From Streptosporangiaceae bacterium (lineage in GTDB: Bacteria > Actinomycetota > Actinomycetes > Streptosporangiales > Streptosporangiaceae): DNA of 6,602 bases. Both the position numbers and the translations under genes were made by a program. Below the pieces are notes generated by a model. The model made no database searches, was not told the DNA's origin, and saw only the letters and a program-made list of their open reading frames with translations. The stretch spans positions 1 to 6,602 of the forward strand of contig JASIGS010000236.1 in NCBI GenBank assembly GCA_030052355.1. The letters are read 5' to 3'. Positions 1 through 5,749 of this stretch are shown piece by piece; positions within the stretch are counted from its first letter, which is position 1, and each line of letters opens with the position of its first letter.

Positions 1-311
1 ACGTACCGGACCTTGTCGACGGCCACGAGGCGGCGCTTCATCTCGGCGTTCATCGTTCCCGCTGACATCGGCCCGACCTCAGCCAGGTCGGCGAGGTCAG
101 CGCCGCTGAACGCGGCCACCACGCCGGGCGCCTCGAGCGCGGCGCTGAGGTCGATGCCGGTGATGTTCGCGTGCGCGACCGGCGATCGCACGAAGAACAC
201 GTGGCAGGCGCCAGCGAGCCGCTCGTCGGTCACGTCCTCCGTGTAGACCCCACCGGTGGTGAGGAACCGCGGATCCTCGGTCCGCAGGACCCTGGTCCCC
301 AGGATGCTCAC
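1..311 (-). CDS. Xanthine dehydrogenase / CO dehydrogenase family molybdopterin-binding subunit, N-terminal part (runs off left edge)
   Basis: Reading leftwards from a GTG at 311-309 gives 103 open codons to the window edge. The product begins SILGTRVLRTEDPRFLTTGG, continues with FFVRSPVAHANITGID near residue 40, then EAPGVVAAFSGADL, and reaches VAVDKVRYV at the edge. This order (R-x-EDPRFLTGxGxYxxD, then VRSPxAHAxIxxID, then APGVVAxFTxxDL, then LAxDxVRxVGEPVA) is the N-terminal hammerhead domain of the large subunit of molybdenum hydroxylases such as aerobic CO dehydrogenase CoxL and xanthine dehydrogenase. In the family this subunit holds the molybdenum cofactor and works with an FAD subunit and a 2Fe-2S subunit. 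The cofactor-binding and active-site loops are beyond the window, so substrate cannot be told and no cox symbol is given. GTG is the only start in frame near the ribosome site; frames upstream offer none. It is divergent from the transporter at 512. Family call is firm; substrate is unknown. Confidence 0.88.
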   Translation of the reverse strand, partial: MSILGTRVLRTEDPRFLTTGGVYTEDVTDERLAGACHVFFVRSPVAHANITGIDLSAALEAPGVVAAFSGADLADLAEVGPMSAGTMNAEMKRRLVAVDKVRY

Positions 312-322
312 GTGGCCATCAG

Positions 323-327
323 CTCCT
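323..327 (-). promoter_or_regulatory. Ribosome binding site of the hydroxylase subunit, oddly spaced
   Basis: On the minus strand AGGAG (within GAGAGGAGCTG) lies 11 nt before the GTG start at 311 but only 3 nt before an ATG at 319-317. That ATG opens a three-codon frame, Met-Ala-Thr, whose TGA (310-308) overlaps the GTG as GTGA. The 11-nt spacing is on the long side, and the ATG is too close for good initiation, so the GTG is still the likely start because it gives the family N-terminus. Confidence 0.5.
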
Positions 328-350
328 CTCGCCCGGCGGTTCGCGGCCGC

Positions 351-370
351 GCCGACGGATCCGCGTCGGC
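351..370. repeat. Inverted repeat in divergent intergenic region, possible operator
   Basis: GCCGACG (351-357) and CGTCGGC (364-370) are perfect 7-bp inverted arms around a 6-nt centre GATCCG. The element lies between the divergent hydroxylase and transporter genes, immediately upstream (plus sense) of the only AT-rich patch of the gap (TTAAACCTAG, 375-384). Symmetry and position fit a repressor/activator site, though GC-rich DNA produces such arms by chance fairly often. The wider gap 312-511 holds no gene that I can support. Confidence 0.4.
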
Positions 371-431
371 CACGTTAAACCTAGTCAGTCGCTGCCTGGC
401 CGCGCATCCGGGCCACCCGGAGCCGGACCGG

Positions 432-443
432 CTCGAAATCGAG
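432..443. repeat. Short palindrome CTCGA-AA-TCGAG upstream of transporter gene
   Basis: Five-base inverted arms CTCGA (432-436) and TCGAG (439-443) flank a 2-nt centre. The palindrome abuts the weak -35 candidate at 444-449. It could be a regulator half-site pair, but is short enough to be chance. Confidence 0.25.
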
Positions 444-473
444 TTTCCCGCGGATCCGGCGCGCAGGTACCAT
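444..473 (+). promoter_or_regulatory. Weak candidate promoter for the transporter gene
   Basis: TTTCCC (444-449) and TACCAT (468-473) are spaced 18 nt apart. TACCAT fits the actinobacterial TAnnnT -10 pattern; the -35 matches TTGACA at only 3 of 6 positions. It would give a 5' leader of about 30 nt to the ATG at 512. It is the best pair I find in the gap, but the call rests on pattern alone. Confidence 0.25.
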
Positions 474-511
474 CGATGGGCCGGGAAATCTGACAGATCG
501 GACGTTTCACC

Positions 512-1807
512 ATGTTTGCGCGCGCTCGAAGTCGTCTGGCGGGCGCCGCGAACCGGGTGCCGGTGCTGGCGATCCGCGACTTCCGGCTGCTGCTCGCCGA
601 CCGCCTTCTCGCCCCGGCCTCTTACGCGTTCTCCCTGGTCGGCGTCTCGTTCGCGGTGCTGGACGGCGGCGGCACGACGGCGCAGCTGTCCTACGTCCTC
701 GCCGCCCAGATCGCGCCGTCACTGGTCTTCGTACTGCTCGGCGGCATCATCGCGGACCGCATCGCGCCGCAGAGGGTGATCGTCGCCGGGAACCTGATGA
801 TGGCGGCCGGCGAAGGGACGTTCGGCATCCTGGTGCTGACCGGCCACCCCGCCTTGTGGCAGATGATCGCGCTCGAGTGCCTGACCGGTACCGGCATGGC
901 GGTGTTCTACCCGGCGTCGAACGCGCTGCTGCCGCGGGTGGTCCCCGCTGATCTGCTGCAGCAGGGGAGTGCGGTCAGCAGGCTGGCGATGAACGGCGCT
1001 CAGATGGGCGGTGCCGTGCTCGCGGGCTTCTGCGTATCGGCAGTCGGGCCAGGCTGGGCGCTGGCCATCTGCGGGGCAGGGATGACCGGCACCGTGCCGC
1101 TGATGCTGGCCCTGCGCGTCACCGCGCACGAGCGGTCGCACCAGACCGGAATGCTGCGTGACCTGCGTGATGGCTGGTCGGAGTTCGTCTCGCGCACCTG
1201 GCTCTGGGTCATCGTGGCGCAGTACAGCGTGGTCATGATGGCCTGGTACGGCTCGTTCAGCGTGCTCGGGCCGGTGGTCGCGCGGGCGCACCTGGGCGGC
1301 GCTGCGGCCTGGGGCACCATCACCGGTGCCGAGTCGCTCGGCCTGATCGTCGGCGGCCTGATCTCGCTGCGGTTCACGCCGCGCCGGCCCATGCTGTTCG
1401 TCGTGCTGATCGGAGCGAGCATCGCCGTCTCGCCGCTCGCCCTCGCGATGCTGTGGCCACTGCCGGCGATCTGCGCGGCGTCGTTCTCGCTGGGCATCAC
1501 CATCGAGATCATGATGGTCCAGTGGACAGTCGCCCTGGCCCGTAACATCCCGGCCCCGAAGCTGGCCAGGGTGTCGTCCTATGACGCGCTCGGCACGGTC
1601 ATGGCCATGCCGATCGGAGCGGTCATGGCCGGGCCGATCGCCGCGTGGGCAGGCGTGTCGGTCACGCAGTACGGCGCCGCCGCGCTGATCGTCGGGGCGT
1701 CGCTGCTGGCCCTCATCCCGCGTGACATCCGCCGGCTGCGGGCCGAGCAGCTATCCGGCGCGCCCGCTGGCCTGGAGGAGCCGGCCCTGGTCGCGGCGGG
1801 GCAGTAG
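512..1807 (+). CDS. Major facilitator superfamily (MFS) transporter, 12 transmembrane helices
   Basis: A 431-residue membrane protein with about twelve hydrophobic segments, the first near residues 33-50 and the last near 385-403, and a short hydrophilic C-tail. The start resembles the RDFRLLLADRL opening common in actinobacterial MFS drug-efflux-like proteins (residues 22-32). GGIIADRIAPQRVI at 77-90, between helices 2 and 3, is the MFS motif A (G-x-x-x-D-R) loop. FYPASNALLPRVVP (132-145) and RVSSYDALG (353-361) are also typical of this efflux-like branch. Charged residues cluster at about 203-228, the expected central cytoplasmic loop. Such proteins export small molecules using the proton gradient; no substrate can be read here. 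ATG 512 is chosen because it gives a normal short N-tail; no clear Shine-Dalgarno precedes it. It is transcribed away from the hydroxylase gene and its stop is 2 nt from the stop of the convergent acidic-protein gene, with no terminator between. Confidence 0.9.
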   Translation: MFARARSRLAGAANRVPVLAIRDFRLLLADRLLAPASYAFSLVGVSFAVLDGGGTTAQLSYVLAAQIAPSLVFVLLGGIIADRIAPQRVIVAGNLMMAAGEGTFGILVLTGHPALWQMIALECLTGTGMAVFYPASNALLPRVVPADLLQQGSAVSRLAMNGAQMGGAVLAGFCVSAVGPGWALAICGAGMTGTVPLMLALRVTAHERSHQTGMLRDLRDGWSEFVSRTWLWVIVAQYSVVMMAWYGSFSVLGPVVARAHLGGAAAWGTITGAESLGLIVGGLISLRFTPRRPMLFVVLIGASIAVSPLALAMLWPLPAICAASFSLGITIEIMMVQWTVALARNIPAPKLARVSSYDALGTVMAMPIGAVMAGPIAAWAGVSVTQYGAAALIVGASLLALIPRDIRRLRAEQLSGAPAGLEEPALVAAGQ

Positions 1808-1809
1808 GA

Positions 1810-2304
1810 CTACTCGGAGCGGATGTCGTTGTCGTCGTCCTCCACGACGTGCACGGCCGCCTCCTCTGCGGTTGCCGCCCCCCCGTCGATACCGGCGTCA
1901 CGGGCGGTCAGGTCGCCATCGGCGGGCAAGAACTGCTCCTCGTCGTCCGTTGTGTCGTCCTCGGTCAGCCGGCCCGCCCGCGGATCCGGGCCGTCATCGA
2001 GCAGTAGCCCGTCCACGTCCTCATCCGCCGTGTCCTCGTCGTCGCTGACGTCCTGAAGGTCTTCGTCGTCGTCGTCGTACGGATCGGCATCGGGTTCCTC
2101 CTCGGCCAGCAACTGATCGAGGGACTCGCCTTCCTCCTCTTCCTCGCTTGTGGTGCCGAACCGCATGCCCGCCGACCACCGCTCCGGAGGTATGACCCCG
2201 CGGTCGAGCGGGTCGTCGCCAGGCGCTCCGTCCAGCGTGTCGGAGGAGTCCAGCTCCTCGTAATCCTCAAGATCAGCTGACTCGTGCTGGGTCTCGTCGG
2301 GCAT
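1810..2304 (-). CDS. DUF5709-like highly acidic protein
   Basis: A soluble 164-residue protein with no signal peptide or membrane segment. By my count 64 residues (39%) are Asp or Glu, with seven Arg, no Lys and no Cys. Segments match what I know of the actinobacterial DUF5709 family: SSDTLDG, DDPLDRGVIPPERW (30-43), GTTSEEEEEGESLDQLLAEEEPD (50-72), RAGRL (109-113), and a C-terminal DAGIDGGAATAEEAAVHV (136-153). Between the ESLDQLLAEEEPD block and RAGRL sits a strongly acidic stretch (about 73-105, DDDDED and DDEDTADED runs) that looks expanded and probably disordered. The family has no known function. Start is ATG 2304, supported by GGAGG 6 nt upstream. It is convergent with the transporter gene, the two stop codons being separated by 2 nt. 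Confidence 0.85.
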   Translation of the reverse strand: MPDETQHESADLEDYEELDSSDTLDGAPGDDPLDRGVIPPERWSAGMRFGTTSEEEEEGESLDQLLAEEEPDADPYDDDDEDLQDVSDDEDTADEDVDGLLLDDGPDPRAGRLTEDDTTDDEEQFLPADGDLTARDAGIDGGAATAEEAAVHVVEDDDNDIRSE

Positions 2305-2310
2305 GTGCAG

Positions 2311-2315
2311 CCTCC
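2311..2315 (-). promoter_or_regulatory. Ribosome binding site of the DUF5709-like gene
   Basis: GGAGG on the minus strand lies 6 nt upstream of ATG 2304, a near-ideal Shine-Dalgarno spacing. It fixes the start of the acidic protein and contrasts with the absence of any such site before the two repeat-protein genes. Confidence 0.75.
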
Positions 2316-2500
2316 AGCGAACCTGCTAGTTACGTGGACTCATCAGGCCAAGTTACCCCGGCCGGTGTTGGCAGGCCGGCGCCGACGGGCCAGTCGCGAA
2401 GCCGACGCGGAAGCTGCCAGCTTGCCGACTGCTCCCTTACGCCAACCGGGCGAGCAGCGGCGTGCCTTGTCGCCGCGTCCGTCACCTCCGCGACCGTAAG
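2316..2500. other. GC-rich intergenic segment, no gene seen
   Basis: Between the DUF5709-like gene and the AT-rich leader I see no convincing gene, RNA or terminator. It must hold the leftward promoter of the acidic-protein gene; a TAACTA on the minus strand around 2329-2334 is a loose -10 candidate, with no good -35 at normal spacing. GC-rich short palindromes (CCGGCC, GGCCGG near 2357-2378) are of the kind expected by chance. Confidence 0.4.
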
Positions 2501-2589
2501 CTCACCGATTTAGAAGCTACTTACCTATTTTGATCTGAATTTCAAGATTTTGATTGCTTGTCAATTAGTTCCAGATCTATTCTCCGCGT
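2501..2589 (+). repeat. AT-rich upstream leader, copy 1 of a duplicated promoter region
   Basis: This 89-nt AT-rich block is homologous to 5661-5749, the same distance upstream of the second paralogue. Both begin CT(C/G)ACCGATTTA and share ATTGCTTGTCA and CTCCGCG blocks, with a diverged centre and one-base shifts. Sequence further upstream (2461-2500 against 5630-5660) is not similar, so the duplicated unit starts about here. Copy 1 also contains ATTTTGAT twice (2527-2534 and 2547-2554), exactly 20 nt apart. The base composition contrasts sharply with the GC-rich DNA on both sides. Confidence 0.8.
2554..2583 (+). promoter_or_regulatory. Promoter of the first repeat-protein gene, probably giving a leaderless mRNA
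   Basis: TATTCT (2578-2583), a TAnnnT -10 box, ends 6 nt before the GTG start at 2590, so transcription should begin at or beside the start codon. TTGCTT (2554-2559) is an 18-nt-spaced -35 inside the block conserved with the second copy. No purine-rich ribosome site occurs before the GTG (the preceding bases are CTCCGCGT). This layout is the known signature of actinobacterial leaderless genes, and it recurs with identical geometry upstream of the paralogue. Confidence 0.65.
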
Positions 2590-5580
2590 GTGAGACGCAT
2601 CACACGGGGAACCCGTCTCTTCGCCATCTGCATGACCGCTGCCAGCTCCGCACTTCTCTGGCTCCCTGCTGCCGTTGCCTCGGCAGCCCCAGCCGCCACG
2701 TCAGCCACGGCTCGTTCGGCGGCACCCGCGCACACCTCCGCTAGCACCACGAAGGCGGTCGCGCCCACCTCTGAGCTTCAGGCCGGCGTCATCGCCGGCA
2801 CCGTGTTCGGGCCGGCCGGCGTCCCGCTCGCCGGGATCTGCGTCACGGCCACCGGGACTGGCGGCCGGGCGCTGGCGCGCACCAACGGCGCTGGCGGCTA
2901 CACCCTCACCGGTCTGCGGCCGGGTACGTACAGCATTCGCTACGCCGACTGCACGAGCCAGGACAGCTACGTTGCCATGGGCTATCCGGCCGGCCCCGTT
3001 GACGTCGTCAGCGGGCAGCGGACGTCACTCGAGCCGGTGGCGCTGCCGGCTGCCACGCCGCTGCAGGCGATCGCGACCGAGCGCGCGTACCTGCGGGCGC
3101 ATCAGCCGGCCGCCGCGGCGGCCAAGGTCACGTCGGCGGTGACCGGTACGGTCCGCAATAGGTCAGGCAAGCCGCTGGCGGGCATCTGCGTCAGGGCCAT
3201 GGCCAAGGTCAGTTACGGCACCAAGACCGAGCACTTCAGCTTCTACCTCCAGTCTGATGCGAAGACCGGCAACGGCGGGCGGTACGCCATCCGTGGCCTG
3301 CCATCGGACTTTCACCCGGTCAGCTGGCAGCTCCTGTTCACAGTCGGCTGCGGGAATGGCGGCAACTACGCACCGCAGTGGTGGCGCGACGAGTCCTCGG
3401 CGCGCAAGGCCACCGTTCTGCACGCCAAGCCGGACGGCGCGACGCTCACCGGCATCGACGCCACGCTGACCGAGGGCGGGAGCATCGCGGGCGTCATCAG
3501 GGGCAGGAGCGCGTCAGGCCCTGGCATCAGGGGCGCGTGCGTGGTGGCCACTGGCCTCAACGGGCAGGAGGGGGTCACCATCAGGGTGCTCACCGGCGAC
3601 GGCGGCCGGTACGTGCTGCACGGTCTCGGCAGTGGCGATTACGACGTCGCATTCTCGCCCTGCAACGCCGGCAACTACCTCGGAGCCAGCTACGGGAAGA
3701 TCACTGCCGTGGTCGGCACGACCAGAGCGGTCAGCGGTTTCCTGCCGGCGGGCGCCGCGATTACCGGCACGGTGACCAGCAGCCAGGGCGGCCACGCGAA
3801 GCTCGCCAAGATATGCGTGGATGTTTCCAAAGCCGATAGCGGGATACTGCAGTTCGCTACCACCGCTGCAACCGGCCGCTACACCGTTGACCGGCTGCCA
3901 CACGGCACCTATTACGTCGGCCTGGAAGGCTGCGGAAACAGCGGCAGCTACGCTCCGCAGTTTTACCGCGCGGGCGCGAGCACCGGCAGCCTGAGCGCGG
4001 CGTCCGCCACGGGGATCAACCTAGGCGTCGGCGGCAAGGCCACGGCCAATGTGGCCATGCTGCCGGGCGGCACGGTTGAGGGGACAGTGACCACCCGGTC
4101 TTCAGGCGGACCGCTACGCGACGCGTGCGTGGCAGCAATCGGCCAGTCGGGCGGTGATGACCTGCTGTTTGAACCCGGTGGTCCGGTACTCGTGCAGTCA
4201 GGCAATTCGGTGCTCACGAACTCGGCGGGACGGTACCGGCTGACGAACCTGCGGCCGGACCTCTACGTTCTGCACGTGGGCGACTGCGACGGTACCGAGT
4301 ACGCGGGCGCGTGGTTTGCCGCGGACGGCGGCATCTCGCCGCAGTGGCTCTCGGTGCCGGCCGGAACGGTGGCGGGCGTGAACGAAGCACTGCCACGGGC
4401 CGGGACGATCACCGGCACCGTTACCAATTCATCCGGCCACGCGGTGAGCGGTGTCTGCGTCGAGGCGAACCAGGAGGGCGCCACAGTACCTGCCTTCCTC
4501 ACCCTGTACGACGGTGTCGCCACCCTGGGCACCACCACAGCGAAGACAGGGAAGTACAAGATCGGTGGACTGCCGCCGGGCGAATACGAGGTCTCGTTCG
4601 AGCCCTGCATCAACGGCAAGTACGCGGCCCAGTGGTACAAGGACAAGAGTCCGGGCAGCACCCCGACAGCCGTACAGGTCCGTGCAGGGCACACCACGTC
4701 TGGCATCAGCGGCAGGCTTACCAGCGGGAAGTCCGTGACCGGCGTGACCCTTTCCGGAATCACCGGCAAGCCCATTCGGGCCTGCGTGGAAGTCGGGCCA
4801 GGGCAGTCACCGGAAGTGCTGAATTTCTTCGGCGTATCGTCCAAGTCCGGCAGGTTCACCCTCAAGCACGTGGTCGCCGGGACCTACTGGGTCGATGCTC
4901 TCCCGTGCGGCGCTGAGAGTTCTCAGCTAGCCGTGCTCCTGGAGGTCATCAAGATCCCGGCAGGGCACAGCACCAAGGCCATCGTCCTGCGGCTGCCGAG
5001 GGCCGGTTCCATCGTCGGCACGGTGACCGGTGCGGGTGTGCCCGGCGGAGCCGCCGGCGCCTGCGTCGACCTGGTGTCGGGTTCCGGCGACCCCATCTAC
5101 GGAGCCGACGTCGCCAGGAACGGACGGTATTCGATGACGGACGTAGCGCCCGGCAACTACCAGCTGCAGGTCAACGACTCCTGCTCGGGCGGGACGGCGC
5201 TCGCCCCGGTGCTTGCGGCCGTCCACGTCAGATCTGGCCCCGCTACCAGCGTCAACATCGCGCTTGCCAAGAACGGCAGCATCACCGGGACGGTCACGAG
5301 CAGCGCCGCGTCCGGTCCGGTGGCCGGGATCTGCGTGAGCGCGTACGCCGGCAAGTCAGCAACGCAGCCGGCGGCGGTGGCGATAACTGCTTCCAACGGC
5401 GGCTACCAGATCGGTTACCTGCCGCCTGGCAGCTACGTGGTCAAGTTCAACTCAGGCTGCCCCACGACCGGCTACGCCACCCAGTGGTACAGCGACGCGA
5501 CATCGGCCACGACCGCCACCTCAGTGGTCGTGTCACCCGGCGCGACGAGCAGCGGGGTGGACGCCAGCCTGGGCTCGTAG
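2590..5580 (+). CDS. Secreted protein with nine carboxypeptidase-regulatory-like repeats, two cysteines per repeat
   Basis: A 996-residue exported protein. Residues 1-32 are a Sec signal peptide: basic RRITRGTR, hydrophobic LFAICMTAASSALLWLPAAV, likely cut after VASA. An Ala/Thr/Ser linker runs to about 64. Nine beta-sandwich repeats follow, at about 65-160, 182-297, 298-389, 390-494, 495-605, 606-714, 715-806, 807-896 and 897-996. Each opens I-x-GTV, then AG-I/A-CV, a GxY-x-I/L-x-x-LxPG-x-Y turn, and a second Cys, resembling CarboxypepD_reg/CnaB-type domains. Mature cysteines are C84/121, 200/254, 317/358, 409/448, 513/566, 623/673, 732/773, 825/865 and 915/957: two per repeat and none elsewhere. 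There is no LPxTG, C-terminal membrane helix or catalytic domain, so release or non-covalent wall association is likely. The GTG start is supported by the ATG at the same place in the paralogue at 5750. Adhesive or structural role is inference only. Confidence 0.88.
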   Translation: MRRITRGTRLFAICMTAASSALLWLPAAVASAAPAATSATARSAAPAHTSASTTKAVAPTSELQAGVIAGTVFGPAGVPLAGICVTATGTGGRALARTNGAGGYTLTGLRPGTYSIRYADCTSQDSYVAMGYPAGPVDVVSGQRTSLEPVALPAATPLQAIATERAYLRAHQPAAAAAKVTSAVTGTVRNRSGKPLAGICVRAMAKVSYGTKTEHFSFYLQSDAKTGNGGRYAIRGLPSDFHPVSWQLLFTVGCGNGGNYAPQWWRDESSARKATVLHAKPDGATLTGIDATLTEGGSIAGVIRGRSASGPGIRGACVVATGLNGQEGVTIRVLTGDGGRYVLHGLGSGDYDVAFSPCNAGNYLGASYGKITAVVGTTRAVSGFLPAGAAITGTVTSSQGGHAKLAKICVDVSKADSGILQFATTAATGRYTVDRLPHGTYYVGLEGCGNSGSYAPQFYRAGASTGSLSAASATGINLGVGGKATANVAMLPGGTVEGTVTTRSSGGPLRDACVAAIGQSGGDDLLFEPGGPVLVQSGNSVLTNSAGRYRLTNLRPDLYVLHVGDCDGTEYAGAWFAADGGISPQWLSVPAGTVAGVNEALPRAGTITGTVTNSSGHAVSGVCVEANQEGATVPAFLTLYDGVATLGTTTAKTGKYKIGGLPPGEYEVSFEPCINGKYAAQWYKDKSPGSTPTAVQVRAGHTTSGISGRLTSGKSVTGVTLSGITGKPIRACVEVGPGQSPEVLNFFGVSSKSGRFTLKHVVAGTYWVDALPCGAESSQLAVLLEVIKIPAGHSTKAIVLRLPRAGSIVGTVTGAGVPGGAAGACVDLVSGSGDPIYGADVARNGRYSMTDVAPGNYQLQVNDSCSGGTALAPVLAAVHVRSGPATSVNIALAKNGSITGTVTSSAASGPVAGICVSAYAGKSATQPAAVAITASNGGYQIGYLPPGSYVVKFNSGCPTTGYATQWYSDATSATTATSVVVSPGATSSGVDASLGS

Positions 5581-5587
5581 CATTGCA

Positions 5588-5630
5588 TGCCGCTCCGGCC
5601 CGGCACGCAGCCGGCCGGAGCGGCACTTTT
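5588..5630 (+). terminator. Intrinsic terminator after the first repeat-protein gene
   Basis: TGCCGCTCCGGCC (5588-5600) and GGCCGGAGCGGCA (5613-5625) form a perfect 13-bp stem around a 12-nt loop, followed by CTTTT (5626-5630). It begins 7 nt after the TAG at 5578-5580. The T-run is short but the stem is very strong, as usual in GC-rich actinobacteria. It should stop most transcripts from entering the second copy. Confidence 0.88.
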
Positions 5631-5660
5631 GGCGAGGCTCGGTCTTTCAGCTGCCGCAGG

Positions 5661-5749
5661 CTGACCGATTTATGCATTGTTTAGTTACTTTGATTATGAA
5701 TTTTTAGATTTCTATTGCTTGTCATTACTTCAAGGTCTAACCTCCGCGC
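5661..5749 (+). repeat. AT-rich upstream leader, copy 2 of a duplicated promoter region
   Basis: Counterpart of 2501-2589, again exactly 89 nt long up to the start codon. ACCGATTTA (5664-5672) sits 78 nt before the start, as in copy 1, and ATTGCTTGTCA (5714-5724) and CTCCGCG (5742-5748) are also kept, while the middle has drifted. The offset between the copies is 3160 nt. Retention of blocks at the two ends with divergence between suggests that these blocks are functional promoter or regulator contacts. Confidence 0.8.
5715..5743 (+). promoter_or_regulatory. Promoter of the second repeat-protein gene, probably giving a leaderless mRNA
   Basis: TAACCT (5738-5743) is a TAnnnT -10 box ending 6 nt before ATG 5750, the same distance as in copy 1. 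TTGCTT (5715-5720) lies 17 nt upstream of it and is the conserved -35 candidate. The bases between are CCGCGC, with no Shine-Dalgarno. The -10 sequence itself differs from copy 1 (TATTCT) but keeps the T, A and final T, which argues for selection on the promoter geometry. Confidence 0.65.

Noticed and set aside
476..493. Five-codon ATG frame before the transporter gene as a regulatory leader peptide
   Set aside because: No ribosome site, no notable residue content and no attenuator-like hairpin; one such frame in 200 nt is expected by chance.
13..779. Plus-strand open frames at 13-246 and 171-779
   Set aside because: The first is antisense to the recognisable hydroxylase N-terminus; the second spans the divergent promoter gap and runs out of frame into the transporter, and is very Arg/Ser-rich.
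719..1548. Long minus-strand open frames across the transporter gene (719-1291 and 1000-1548)
   Set aside because: GC-rich codon bias opens the antisense frames; the products are Arg/His/Pro-rich or lack any family motif, while the plus strand encodes a coherent 12-helix transporter.
2558..2583. TTGTCA (5/6 match to TTGACA) as the -35 of the first repeat gene
   Set aside because: It is only 14 nt from the -10 (13 nt in copy 2), too short for normal sigma-70-type spacing; the overlapping TTGCTT at 18 and 17 nt fits better.
2593..2598. Twin-arginine (Tat) signal in the first repeat protein (RR at residues 2-3)
   Set aside because: There is no full S/T-RR-x-F-L-K motif, and the paralogue has Gly-Arg instead, so a Sec signal peptide is more likely.
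2617..2631. Lipoprotein lipobox around Cys14 of the signal peptide
   Set aside because: The residues before it (LFAI-C) put Ile at -1, which does not fit the lipobox, and the cysteine lies inside the hydrophobic core well before the likely cleavage site.
4990..5010. LPxTG-like sorting motif (LPRAGS, and LPGGT or LPRAGT elsewhere)
   Set aside because: These occur inside the repeat chain as strand-connecting segments, and no C-terminal hydrophobic segment and basic tail follow.
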